Part shown: positions 7,234 to 14,945 of the stretch, one piece after another
Position numbering within the stretch: the first letter of the stretch is position 1
How the letters are laid out: each line of letters begins with the position of its first letter
Assembly (NCBI GenBank): GCA_030065205.1
Contig: JASJDN010000030.1
Location: 1-35,331 of the forward strand
Direction of reading: 5' to 3'
DNA length: 35,331 bases
Origin: Crocosphaera sp.
GTDB taxonomy: Bacteria; Cyanobacteriota; Cyanobacteriia; Cyanobacteriales; Microcystaceae
The notes under the pieces: generated by a model
The model's database searches: none
What the model was told of the DNA's origin: nothing
What the model saw: only the letters and a program-made list of their open reading frames with translations
Program-made: the position numbers and the translations under genes

Positions 7234-8946
7234 TTAGTTTTTATTTTTCTTAGCTTTTTGCTTCTCTCTTTGTTTAGCTCGTTTTGCAGCAGCTTTTGCC
7301 TCTTTTTCAGACTGAATTCTTGCTTGTTCTGCTTTAACTCTTTCTTCTTCTTTTTTTTCTAAATAGTAATAGTAATTACCAGAATAAACCACTAACTCAC
7401 CGTCACGAAGTTCTACAATTTTGTTGGCAACTTGTGCAAGAAAATAGCGATCGTGAGACACTAATAACACCGTTCCATCGTACTTAGAAAGAGCTTGTTC
7501 TAGCATTTCTTTTGCTGGAATATCTAAGTGGTTTGTAGGCTCATCTAAAACCAGTAAATTAGCTGGTTGTAAAAGCATTTTCACCAAAGCCAGACGTGCC
7601 TTTTCTCCACCGCTTAATCCCTCGACTTTTTTAAAGACCGTATCCCCACTGAATAAGAAACGACCTAAGAGACTTCTAACCTCTACATTTTTCCAGTCAG
7701 GTACTTCATCATGGACGGTATTCATGACCGTTTTAGTTAAATCTAAAGCCTCCGCTTGGTTTTGTTCAAAATACCCTGGAATAATATTATGTTTACCCAA
7801 TGTAACCAGTCCTTCACTGGGTTTTTCTATCCCCATAATCAAACGGAGTAACGTAGATTTTCCTGCTCCATTCGGTCCCAAAAATGCAATGCGATCGCCT
7901 CTTTCAATGGTTAAGTTAGCATCTAAGAACAGAATTTGCTCATCATAAGTATGGACTAAATCCTTAATAATAACCACTTCCTTTCCACTTTTCGGTGCTG
8001 GAGGAAACTCAAAGGTAACTGTTTTCATTTGAGCAACCGGAGCCTCAACTCGTTCCATCGATTCCAGTTGTTTTTCCCTACTTTTGGCTTGGGTACTTCG
8101 AGTCGCACTAGCACGAAATCGATCAATAAATTGTTGTTGTTTAGCTATTTCTTTTTGTTGTCGTTCATAAGTATTTTCTTGAATTTCACGGCTCAAGGTT
8201 TTTTGTTGCACATAATCCGAATAATTACCGATATAAGTCGTAGAAATACCTCGCTCAGTTTCCACAATTTTTGTGCAAATCTTATTCAAAAATTCCCGCT
8301 CATGAGAGACGATTACCATAGGTATATTTAGACCTTTCAGATAACCCTCTAACCAATCAACGGTTTCATAATCTAAATGGTTAGTTGGTTCGTCCAACAG
8401 CAATAAATCGGGATCTTGAAGGAGAATTTTTCCTAAACTCATCCGCATTTGCCAGCCACAACTAAAATCGCTGACTAAACGTTCACCATCGTCTAACTGA
8501 AAGCCCATTTCTGGCAACATTTTTGCAATAGCAGCTTCTAAAACGTAACCATCCAACGCTTCAAACTTTCGTTGTAAATTATCAAGTTTATGAATTAACT
8601 CATCTAATTGATCGGGATCTGCTGTTTCCATTTGTTGCGTAACTTTAGCTAATTCATCTTGTATAAAATTAGCCTCAGCAAACACCCTCCAAAACTCTTG
8701 ATTAACAGTACGACTCGGTTCAACTTCAAACTCTTGGGTTAAATAGCCAATTTTAAGACTATTGGGACGAATCACTTCCCCTGATGTTGGTTCAATTTCT
8801 CCTTTAATAATTTTAAGTTGTGTAGATTTACCGGCACCATTTGCCCCCACTAAACCAATACGTTCTCCTGGGTTCACTTCCCAAGTCACATCTTTCAATA
8901 CTTCTGCGTTAGGGTAAATTTTACTGATTCTTTCAAGTCTTAGCAT
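7234..8946 (-). CDS. ABC-F family ATPase (plastid ABCF5/YheS-like)
   Basis: A soluble protein with two ABC ATPase domains and no membrane segments. ABC-F proteins act on the ribosome, typically at the E site, to restart or protect translation. Domain 1 (about 1-250) has Walker A GANGAGKST, signature DFSCGWQMRMSLGKIL and Walker B LLLLDEPTNHLD. A charged linker with RFRASATRSTQAKSREKQLE is the family's P-site tRNA interaction motif. Domain 2 (about 315-540) has GPNGAGKST, LSGGEKARLAL and LLVLDEPTNHLD. The tail (535-570) is a highly basic coiled coil. The first signature reads FSCGW instead of LSGGQ, as in the GCN20/ABCF5 branch. Length of 570 aa is normal. A role in resistance is not indicated. 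Confidence 0.88.
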   Translation of the reverse strand: MLRLERISKIYPNAEVLKDVTWEVNPGERIGLVGANGAGKSTQLKIIKGEIEPTSGEVIRPNSLKIGYLTQEFEVEPSRTVNQEFWRVFAEANFIQDELAKVTQQMETADPDQLDELIHKLDNLQRKFEALDGYVLEAAIAKMLPEMGFQLDDGERLVSDFSCGWQMRMSLGKILLQDPDLLLLDEPTNHLDYETVDWLEGYLKGLNIPMVIVSHEREFLNKICTKIVETERGISTTYIGNYSDYVQQKTLSREIQENTYERQQKEIAKQQQFIDRFRASATRSTQAKSREKQLESMERVEAPVAQMKTVTFEFPPAPKSGKEVVIIKDLVHTYDEQILFLDANLTIERGDRIAFLGPNGAGKSTLLRLIMGIEKPSEGLVTLGKHNIIPGYFEQNQAEALDLTKTVMNTVHDEVPDWKNVEVRSLLGRFLFSGDTVFKKVEGLSGGEKARLALVKMLLQPANLLVLDEPTNHLDIPAKEMLEQALSKYDGTVLLVSHDRYFLAQVANKIVELRDGELVVYSGNYYYYLEKKEEERVKAEQARIQSEKEAKAAAKRAKQREKQKAKKNKN

Positions 8947-9165
8947 TAAATATCCTGATGAGTTCGGCTAATGGATAACGTAGTTAACGTAAAATTGTTG
9001 ATTCTCTCATACAGTGTAAACAATCTTGTCTCAAAAAATTGTGGTGTTTGTACTTATTTTTTAGAATCTCTGCCAGACTTTCTGAGAAAAATATTGCCAT
9101 TCGTCCCCGTTCAGGGTAATCTATCCATAATTATTCATAACCGTTAACAACACTTTAAAATTAAG

Positions 9166-9711
9166 ATGGAACAACGCGGCGTAACAGTTTGGTTTACAGG
9201 ATTAAGTGGGGCAGGCAAAACCACTATCACCCATGCTTTAGAAAAAAAATTAAGAGAAGCAGGTTATCCTCTAGAAATCTTAGATGGGGATATTGTCAGA
9301 ACGAATTTAACTAAGGGGCTAGGTTTCTCTAAAGAAGATCGTGACACCAATATTCGTCGTATCGGTTTTGTGTCTCAGTTACTCACCCGTCACGGTGTTA
9401 TTGTTTTGGTTTCTGCCATTTCCCCTTACCGTGAAATTCGTGAAGAACTCAAAGGTAAAATTGGAGACTTCGTAGAAGTCTTTGTTAATGCACCTTTAAA
9501 TGTTTGCGAAGATCGCGACGTTAAAGGATTATACAAACGAGCCCGCGCTGGTGAGATTAAATCATTCACAGGTATTGATGATCCCTACGAACCCCCTCTC
9601 AACCCTGAAGTTGAATGTCGCACCGATCTCGAAACCTTAGAGGAAAGCGTTAACAAGGTTTGGCAAAAACTTGAAGAAATGGGTTATCTCGCTAAACCAG
9701 TTGCTGTTTAA
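9166..9711 (+). CDS. cysC: Adenylylsulfate (APS) kinase
   Basis: Phosphorylates adenosine 5'-phosphosulfate to PAPS with ATP, for assimilatory sulfate reduction or sulfation. Walker [10 protein letters not shown] lies at about residues 12-20. The conserved [20 protein letters not shown], the [20 protein letters not shown] region and the substrate-closing segment [17 protein letters not shown] are all present. At 181 aa it is a stand-alone kinase with no fused sulfurylase. The gene stands alone, with a 220-bp leader upstream and an intrinsic terminator directly downstream (9776-9803). No other sulfur-assimilation gene is in the window. Confidence 0.95.
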   Translation: MEQRGVTVWFTGLSGAGKTTITHALEKKLREAGYPLEILDGDIVRTNLTKGLGFSKEDRDTNIRRIGFVSQLLTRHGVIVLVSAISPYREIREELKGKIGDFVEVFVNAPLNVCEDRDVKGLYKRARAGEIKSFTGIDDPYEPPLNPEVECRTDLETLEESVNKVWQKLEEMGYLAKPVAV

Positions 9712-9775
9712 GCGAATGTTGTCAGAATTCCCTAATCTTACCGAGGTTAGGAATGAATGACTTCCAATTAACAAC

Positions 9776-9803
9776 TCCCCGCACTTTTAGGGCGGGGATT
9801 TTT
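9776..9803 (+). terminator. Intrinsic terminator after cysC
   Basis: TCCCCGC (9776-9782) pairs with GCGGGGA (9792-9798) over a 9-nt loop and is followed by TTTTTC. It lies about 65 bp past the cysC stop. Confidence 0.85.
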
Positions 9804-9868
9804 CTATAATTTGTCTTCACGACACTAATCTGTCACTGATGACAAATAATGTGTCACTGTACAACAAA

Positions 9869-9941
9869 CGAACACGGAGGGATTTGAACCCCCGACACCC
9901 AGGACCGGAACCTGGTGCTCTATCCACTGAGCTACGTGTCC
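9869..9941 (-). tRNA. tRNA-Arg (anticodon CCG)
   Basis: On the minus strand a full cloverleaf can be folded. The acceptor stem GGACACG pairs with CGTGTTC (one G-U). The D arm is GCTC-AGTGGATA-GAGC, the anticodon arm CCAGG-TTCCGGT-CCTGG and the T arm GGGGG-TTCAAAT-CCCTC; the discriminator base is G. The anticodon CCG reads CGG (Arg). The length is 73 nt and no CCA is encoded, as is usual in cyanobacteria. Confidence 0.95.
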
Positions 9942-10278
9942 ACATACATCACTACAATAACACGATTTTCTGAAATTAGGTTAATTATTTAAGGTTATTC
10001 ACGGAAACCGATTCAAGAAAAGAAGATATTATTATTCAATGATTTATATATAGTAAAATCACTTAATATTTACTATCACTCTTGTTGATTTCAGAAGATA
10101 TACTTAAGGAAATTTACAAAGATTATAAGAACATTTTAACAATTTTTTTAACATATTTATCATAATTTGTCGATGATCAAAATCATAGGTTAACAGTGAT
10201 TTTAATCCTTGAGAAAAGGTGATTTTAAAATTATTCTAAATTAAAGAATCTAAACTAATTATTTAAGAGAAAGCAAAT
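9942..10278. other. AT-rich leader region with repeated GTGATTTTA motif
   Basis: About 340 bp without a gene, upstream of the PEP-CTERM-like gene. It contains three copies of GTGATTTTA (two direct, one inverted) and a small palindrome ATGAT-CAAA-ATCAT (10173-10186). No other coding or RNA signal is seen. Confidence 0.5.
10196..10227. promoter_or_regulatory. Direct repeat GTGATTTTA, 23-bp period, possible regulator sites
   Basis: GTGATTTTA occurs at 10196-10204 and again at 10219-10227. An inverted copy (TAAAATCAC) sits at 10054-10062. The 23-bp spacing is about two helical turns, as expected for cooperative binding on one face. All lie in the leader of the exported protein gene at 10279. Confidence 0.35.
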
Positions 10279-10917
10279 ATGAATATGAAATCGACATTTC
10301 TAAGTTTACTGGGAGTAAGTATCGGTATGGGAGCAGTTTTGGGTCTTGCTCCTATAAACCCAGTTCATGCTGGTTCGTTTAATCGAGAAATAGTTGATCC
10401 TAATGGTCATAAAATGGGTCGCATAGCATTTACTTGGGACGATAGTATCGTAACCAATAATATGTTAAAAGGTTTTAACTCCTTAAACAGTTTTTATGTA
10501 ACTGATTATGGTGAGATGAACTACGATCTTGAGTTTGCTAAAAATACACTCTTTCAGAACTTTGACTTTAATCTTAGTAACGGTAAGTTAAAGATTTTGG
10601 GTGCTAATCCATCAAGCGAAACCCCAACAGGACAATACGGATTTACCATTTGGAGCAAAGACTTTGACTCTGATGTCATATCTTCTGGTGCGATAGCTGC
10701 TAGTACCCCTATCCCTACTAATCAAGCTTTAAATCAAGCTGTAAACAAGAATAGATATCTCACTAATTTGAATTTAGGGGATTCTAACGTACCTACTGAT
10801 GGCACAACCCTCCAACCAGTAGAACAAGAGTCACAGAGTGTCCCTGAAAATAGTTTAACCACCGCTTTATTAATTGTTGCTGGATTGGTTTTTTTCGGTC
10901 CTCACAAGATTTTCTAA
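10279..10917 (+). CDS. Exported PEP-CTERM-like protein of unknown function
   Basis: The N-terminus MNMKSTFLSLLGVSIGMGAVLGL...NPVHAGS is a Sec signal peptide with cleavage after HA (about residue 31). The mature part (about 32-185) shows no recognised domain. It is Asn/Asp-rich with short beta-like segments, such as FNLSNGKLKILGANPSSETPTGQYGFTIW. The C-terminus SVPENSLTTALLIVAGLVFFG-PHK has the tripartite form of a PEP-CTERM sorting tail: a Pro-Glu motif, one transmembrane helix, then a basic residue. It has VPEN rather than VPEP, and the basic cluster is weak. Such proteins are expected to pass through the exosortase route to the cell surface. It is convergent with a second PEP-CTERM protein and shares a terminator with it. 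Translation may start at ATG 10285 instead. Confidence 0.7.
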   Translation: MNMKSTFLSLLGVSIGMGAVLGLAPINPVHAGSFNREIVDPNGHKMGRIAFTWDDSIVTNNMLKGFNSLNSFYVTDYGEMNYDLEFAKNTLFQNFDFNLSNGKLKILGANPSSETPTGQYGFTIWSKDFDSDVISSGAIAASTPIPTNQALNQAVNKNRYLTNLNLGDSNVPTDGTTLQPVEQESQSVPENSLTTALLIVAGLVFFGPHKIF

Positions 10918-10951
10918 AGCTAACATACACCTCTATTCTATTAGTTAATTA

Positions 10952-10986
10952 ACCCACACTGACAATTCCTTAATATCAGTGTGGGT
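10952..10986. terminator. Bidirectional terminator between two PEP-CTERM genes
   Basis: ACCCACACTGA (10952-10962) and TCAGTGTGGGT (10976-10986) form a perfect 11-bp stem with a 13-nt loop. The stem lies between two convergent stop codons (10917 and 10993). The plus side continues into GAGGTTTTAATTT and the minus side into TAATTAACTAATAG, so it can serve both genes. Confidence 0.75.
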
Positions 10987-10992
10987 GAGGTT

Positions 10993-11502
10993 TTAATTTG
11001 TGCTTATCTTTTTTTTAAGATAGGCACCTAACCCGAAAAGCATAAATCCTATCGATGATGTAGGTTCTGGGACTTCTTTAACACTAGTATTAACTGGTTC
11101 ATTGGTGGTAATGGCGGAACCTCCTTGACTGATAAATCCTGTATTATTAATTAAGTTATTATCATAACTTGAAGTTCCATCACTCGAGATGATACGAATC
11201 ATCTCAGGATTATCTAGCATATACTCCAGTGTTGATAAATCACTCAGATTATGGGAAAATTCAGTGAAAGTTAAGTTATCCGCAAAAGTCATTTCATAAG
11301 CAGAGACTTCATTATTACGGAAAGATATTGTATTATCTCCATTTTTGTCGTCTCCTGAAAAGATTCCCGTAACTTCTCCCCCACCTTGCCATCCTAATTG
11401 GGAAAATTCAAACGTTAACGCATTAACTGGTTGACTTCCTATAACCATAGCAATGGTCAATCCTGTTGTCCCAATAGACAAGGACTGTATGAGCTTTTTC
11501 AT
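10993..11502 (-). CDS. PEP-CTERM sorting domain protein
   Basis: A 169-aa exported protein. The start is taken at the ATG giving MKKLIQSLSIGTTGLTIAMVIGSQPVNAL, a good signal peptide. A TTG six codons upstream would only extend it, and a GGAAG ribosome-binding sequence lies inside that extension. The mature part begins with TFEFSQLGWQGGGEVTGIFSGDDKNGDN, a stretch common at the start of cyanobacterial PEP-CTERM proteins. The tail KEVPEPTSSIGFMLFGLGAYLKKK is a textbook PEP-CTERM: VPEP, a transmembrane helix and a Lys cluster. No catalytic domain is seen. The role is probably structural, in extracellular matrix or envelope. An exosortase is expected elsewhere in the genome. Confidence 0.87.
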   Translation of the reverse strand: MKKLIQSLSIGTTGLTIAMVIGSQPVNALTFEFSQLGWQGGGEVTGIFSGDDKNGDNTISFRNNEVSAYEMTFADNLTFTEFSHNLSDLSTLEYMLDNPEMIRIISSDGTSSYDNNLINNTGFISQGGSAITTNEPVNTSVKEVPEPTSSIGFMLFGLGAYLKKKISTN

Positions 11503-11698
11503 AATTGTAAAAACTTCCAAATAATTACTTTAAGCAATAAGCAATCGCTCCTATTACCAGTCTATTTAATTTCTCTCTTTCAAAAAATAAGCTTTTCTAA
11601 CTTCTATAAAGGGATGAAAATGTTAGGTTTTAAAACTCAATTTTTCTTAAAATTTTTTAGCACAAAACTAAGAAAATCATTAAATTGTTCTAATTCTA

Positions 11699-11731
11699 TC
11701 AAAACAAAGCCCCTGTCAGTAAGACAGGGGC
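11699..11731 (-). terminator. Intrinsic terminator of the DEAD-box helicase gene
   Basis: GCCCCTGTC (11709-11717) and GACAGGGGC (11723-11731) form a perfect 9-bp stem with loop AGTAA. Read on the minus strand it is followed by TTTGTTTTGAT. It lies 27 bp past the helicase stop codon. Confidence 0.88.
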
Positions 11732-11757
11732 AATGAACATTAAATTTTTGTTAGTTT

Positions 11758-13200
11758 TTAACGAGTTTGTTGATGAGTGATAATCTTACGATTACCTCGA
11801 TTAGAATTACCATTGTGCTTAGAATGATTGGAATTATATTTACCTTTGCGCTTAATAACGGGCTTAGGTACAGTAGATTCTGGTACTTCCCAATCTTTTT
11901 TCATCCACTCAGGACAGTCTTGATCGTAAATCATCTGTAAAGCGGCGGCTGCGATCGCCTGGGGGTCATATTCATCACTCAATTCCCGCACCAAGGGTAA
12001 AAAGGAGGCCATCCGTTCTCCAGCTAAAGACTCTTTAATCTGATTTTGCAGTTTTTCTAAGCGTTTGGCTTCAACTTGAGAACGACTAGGAATTTTACAA
12101 GTTTCTAACTTTTGGCGTATTCTGCGCTCAATTTGTCGAACCATTCGGCGATCGATGGGTTCTATCAGGGAAATAGCGGTTCCTGTCTTTCCAGCCCTTC
12201 CTGTACGACCAATACGGTGAATATAAGTTTCACTGTTATCGGGTAAGTCATAATTAATGACGTGGCTTAAATTTTCCACATCTAAGCCCCGCGCAGCAAT
12301 ATCAGTGGCCACCACTAATTTAATCTTTCCGTCTCGGAAACGATAGACTAATCTTTCTCGTTGGGACTGGGAAAGGTTTCCGTGATACTCATCCACACTG
12401 TGACCAATTTCTTGAAGTTTGGAAGTTAACTCCGAAGCGGTTTGTTTGGTACGAACAAAGATAATGGCCGACTCGGGGTCTTCCATTTCTAGAATGGGTT
12501 GCAGAGCCTTCCGTTTTGACCATCCTCTCGGAACCATATAAAGATGCTGATCAATGTGTGTTGGGGCTGCTTGAGTCCTTTCTACGGTCACTGTTACAGG
12601 AGACTTGAGGAACTGATTAACTAAGTCCCGTATTTCTCTAGGCATGGTAGCTGAGAAACAAGCTGTGTTGCGTTCTTCGGGGGTTTTTCTTAGGATAGTT
12701 TTAACATCATCAATAAAGCCCATACTTAACATTTCATCGGCTTCATCCAGAACAGCCCAACGCAGGGAGTCTAAAACTAATTTTCTCCGTTCCAATAGGT
12801 CAATTACTCGTCCTGGGGTTCCCACCACAATTTGCACCCCTCGTTCTAAACTGCGGATTTGCCGTTCAATGGATTGACCCCCATATACGGTTAGAATATA
12901 AAGACGACGTTCCGTTGAAAAGTCTTTTAATGCTTCAGCTACTTGTTGAGCTAGTTCACGAGTTGGGGTTAAGATTAAAGCCTGAACATTGGGATTTTTA
13001 GTATCAATTTGTTCAAGAATAGGTAAGGAATAGGCGGCGGTTTTTCCTGTTCCTGTTTGCGATTGTCCTAAGACATCGTGGCCTTCTAATAATAAGGGAA
13101 TTGCTTTTTCTTGAATCTCCGTAGGACTTTCAAATCCAAGGTCTTGTAGCCTGTTAACGCGAGCTTCGGATAGTCCTAAGTTTTCAAAAGATATGGTCAT
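11758..13200 (-). CDS. crhR: DEAD-box ATP-dependent RNA helicase (CrhR/DeaD type)
   Basis: Unwinds or rearranges RNA duplexes using ATP; the cyanobacterial CrhR-type enzyme is linked to cold and redox stress. The motifs occur in order: Q motif GFESPTEIQEKAIPLLL, motif I AQTGTGKT-like (SQTGTGKTAA), Ia PTRELAQQ, Ib GTPGR, II DEAD, III SAT, IV IIFVRTK, V ATDIAARGLD and VI HRIGRTGR. After the core (about residue 375), a C-terminal extension ends in a basic, Asn-rich tail (KRKGKYNSNHSKHNGNSNRG), likely RNA-binding. The length of 480 aa is close to Synechocystis CrhR. The leader is 160 bp long. rimO lies upstream on the same strand. Assignment to crhR rather than another paralog is by resemblance. 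Confidence 0.9.
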   Translation of the reverse strand: MTISFENLGLSEARVNRLQDLGFESPTEIQEKAIPLLLEGHDVLGQSQTGTGKTAAYSLPILEQIDTKNPNVQALILTPTRELAQQVAEALKDFSTERRLYILTVYGGQSIERQIRSLERGVQIVVGTPGRVIDLLERRKLVLDSLRWAVLDEADEMLSMGFIDDVKTILRKTPEERNTACFSATMPREIRDLVNQFLKSPVTVTVERTQAAPTHIDQHLYMVPRGWSKRKALQPILEMEDPESAIIFVRTKQTASELTSKLQEIGHSVDEYHGNLSQSQRERLVYRFRDGKIKLVVATDIAARGLDVENLSHVINYDLPDNSETYIHRIGRTGRAGKTGTAISLIEPIDRRMVRQIERRIRQKLETCKIPSRSQVEAKRLEKLQNQIKESLAGERMASFLPLVRELSDEYDPQAIAAAALQMIYDQDCPEWMKKDWEVPESTVPKPVIKRKGKYNSNHSKHNGNSNRGNRKIITHQQTR

Positions 13201-13295
13201 GAGGTCGTTTCTGTTGGTAATTTGACTATGGGTAAACTTTTAGCAAGGTGCAGCTAGATTTTTTTATAGTGGCTTTCAAACTGCTTATTATTTTG

Positions 13296-13313
13296 ACTTA
13301 TGTTAGCATAAGT
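13296..13313. repeat. Small perfect hairpin between rimO and the helicase gene
   Basis: ACTTATG-TTAG-CATAAGT: a 7-bp stem with a 4-nt loop, about 96 bp upstream of the helicase start. No T-run follows on either strand. It may be a regulatory site or part of the long helicase leader. Confidence 0.35.
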
Positions 13314-13359
13314 TGTTATTAGTTTCCACTGCGGTTTGTACGGAATTTAATGGTTCCGT

Positions 13360-14673
13360 TTAGATGGCTTTTCCATAGAGATCATAAACATCAGCATCGG
13401 TAATTTTTACAGGAATAATTGAGTTTAATTGTCCGTCTCCTTGAACATAAACAACTCCATCAACTTCGGGTGCAAATCTGATTGAACGGCCAATATATTC
13501 TTGGGTTTTGGGATTTTCTTGTTCAATTAATACCTCGACTGTTTGTCCGATACAATTTTGATTTTTCTGGGCAGAAATCGGTTGTTGAATTTCCATTAAA
13601 TAGTTACGTCTGTCTTGAGCCACTTCTGGGAGAACTTGATTAGACATCTGATAAGCAGGGGTTTCTTCTTCAGGGGAAAAGGTAAACACCCCAACATGAT
13701 CGAATTCGTGTCGTTGAACAAAGTTAAGCAAATGATCAAACTGTCCCTCTGTTTCTCCAGGAAATCCCACAATAAAAGTCGTTCGTAAAATGGCATGAGG
13801 AAGTGAGGTTTTGAGGGTTTCAATAATCTTGTCGTTTACCTCACCTTGCCAGGGGCGATTCATGGCTTTTAAAATAGCGGGATGAGAATGTTGTAAGGGT
13901 AAATCCAAATAGGGTAAGATGTTAGGGGTTTCTCGTATGGCATCTATGACGTTGGGAGTTAATCCTGTGGGATAAGCATAATGAATGCGAATCCAAGGAA
14001 CATCAACCTTGCCTAATGCTCTTAATAGTTCGGCGAGTTTGGGCTCCCCATAAAGGTCTACACCGTAATTCGTCGTAATTTGAGAGATGAGGATGATCTC
14101 TTTAACCCCTTGATCGGCTAATTGTTGGGCTTCGGTTACAATCGATTCTATGGAACGCGATCGCTGCTTTCCTCGTAAATAGGGGATAATACAAAAAGCA
14201 CAACGGTAATCACACCCTTCGGCCACTCGAAGATAGGCAACGGCTTCGTTGGTGGTACGATAACGGGGAGTGGTTTCGTCAGCAACAAAGGTGGGGTTTT
14301 GAGACACTTCTGTGACTCTTTCCCCTGTTTCTACCCGTTGAATCACATCAGCAATTTTTTGGTAGTCTCCGGTTCCCACTAAAGCAACCGCTTCGGGTAA
14401 CTCTTCTAATAACTCCTCCTGGAAATGTTGAGCCATGCAACCAGAAATGATAATTTTCTTGTTGGCTTCGGCTAGTTCAACTAGAGTCCGAACGGACTCT
14501 TCTCTCGCTTCTTGAATAAAACTACAAGTGTTAACTATAACGTAGTCGGCTAACTCTTCGTTAGCGTCGATGTTGTATCCTTGTTGCGCTAGTAAGCCTA
14601 GCATATGTTCTGAATCTATACGATTCTTCTCACAACCGAGGTGAGATATAGCAATAGTTGGCTTGTTGCCCAT
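13360..14673 (-). CDS. rimO: Ribosomal protein S12 methylthiotransferase RimO
   Basis: A radical-SAM enzyme that adds a methylthio group to the conserved Asp of ribosomal protein S12. The N-terminal UPF0004 domain carries the three auxiliary-cluster cysteines in [26 protein letters not shown] and ISGCMAQ. The radical-SAM motif CDYRCAFC (CxxxCxxC) follows at about residue 153 in [19 protein letters not shown], the RimO/MiaB hallmark. A C-terminal TRAM domain (about 370-437) contains [16 protein letters not shown] after IDSE, and the family length of about 440 aa, favour RimO over MiaB. A hairpin sits immediately upstream of the start (14681-14720), and no ribosome-binding sequence is visible. 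Confidence 0.93.
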   Translation of the reverse strand: MGNKPTIAISHLGCEKNRIDSEHMLGLLAQQGYNIDANEELADYVIVNTCSFIQEAREESVRTLVELAEANKKIIISGCMAQHFQEELLEELPEAVALVGTGDYQKIADVIQRVETGERVTEVSQNPTFVADETTPRYRTTNEAVAYLRVAEGCDYRCAFCIIPYLRGKQRSRSIESIVTEAQQLADQGVKEIILISQITTNYGVDLYGEPKLAELLRALGKVDVPWIRIHYAYPTGLTPNVIDAIRETPNILPYLDLPLQHSHPAILKAMNRPWQGEVNDKIIETLKTSLPHAILRTTFIVGFPGETEGQFDHLLNFVQRHEFDHVGVFTFSPEEETPAYQMSNQVLPEVAQDRRNYLMEIQQPISAQKNQNCIGQTVEVLIEQENPKTQEYIGRSIRFAPEVDGVVYVQGDGQLNSIIPVKITDADVYDLYGKAI

Positions 14674-14680
14674 GTATTAT

Positions 14681-14720
14681 TTGGTTTTACCCCTTGTCTT
14701 CCACTGGGGCTAAAAACCAA
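14681..14720. promoter_or_regulatory. Hairpin immediately upstream of the rimO start codon
   Basis: TTGGTTTT (14681-14688) pairs with AAAACCAA (14713-14720), and CCCC (14690-14693) with GGGG (14706-14709), leaving a 12-nt loop. In the rimO mRNA the stem ends only 7 nt before the ATG, where a ribosome-binding site would lie. It may restrict translation initiation or be a protein-binding palindrome. Confidence 0.4.
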
Positions 14721-14945
14721 GCAAATCCTCTAGTACAGCCTTTTGGCTAAGAATAATGTTTGGGATACTGGCTTGCCCCTTGTACTCTTAATGTATCTTA
14801 ACAGATTTTTGCTCAGAAGGGAAGTCTTCGAGTTAAATTCTTTTTTTTGCTCTCCTGTGTATCACCCAAGGGGTACGTCCGAGAGCATGGCCTCAGACGA
14901 ATTGCTAGACGCTAGGTTTGATAATGGTTTCGGCTGAAATACCTA

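Noticed and set aside
9869..9941. Integration site use of tRNA-Arg(CCG)
   Set aside because: No integrase gene or duplicated tRNA 3' end was seen in the flanking sequence.
14743..14937. 64-aa plus-strand open frame between rimO and the beta-helix gene
   Set aside because: Composition is unlike a protein, there is no ribosome-binding site, and the sequence has palindromic non-coding character.
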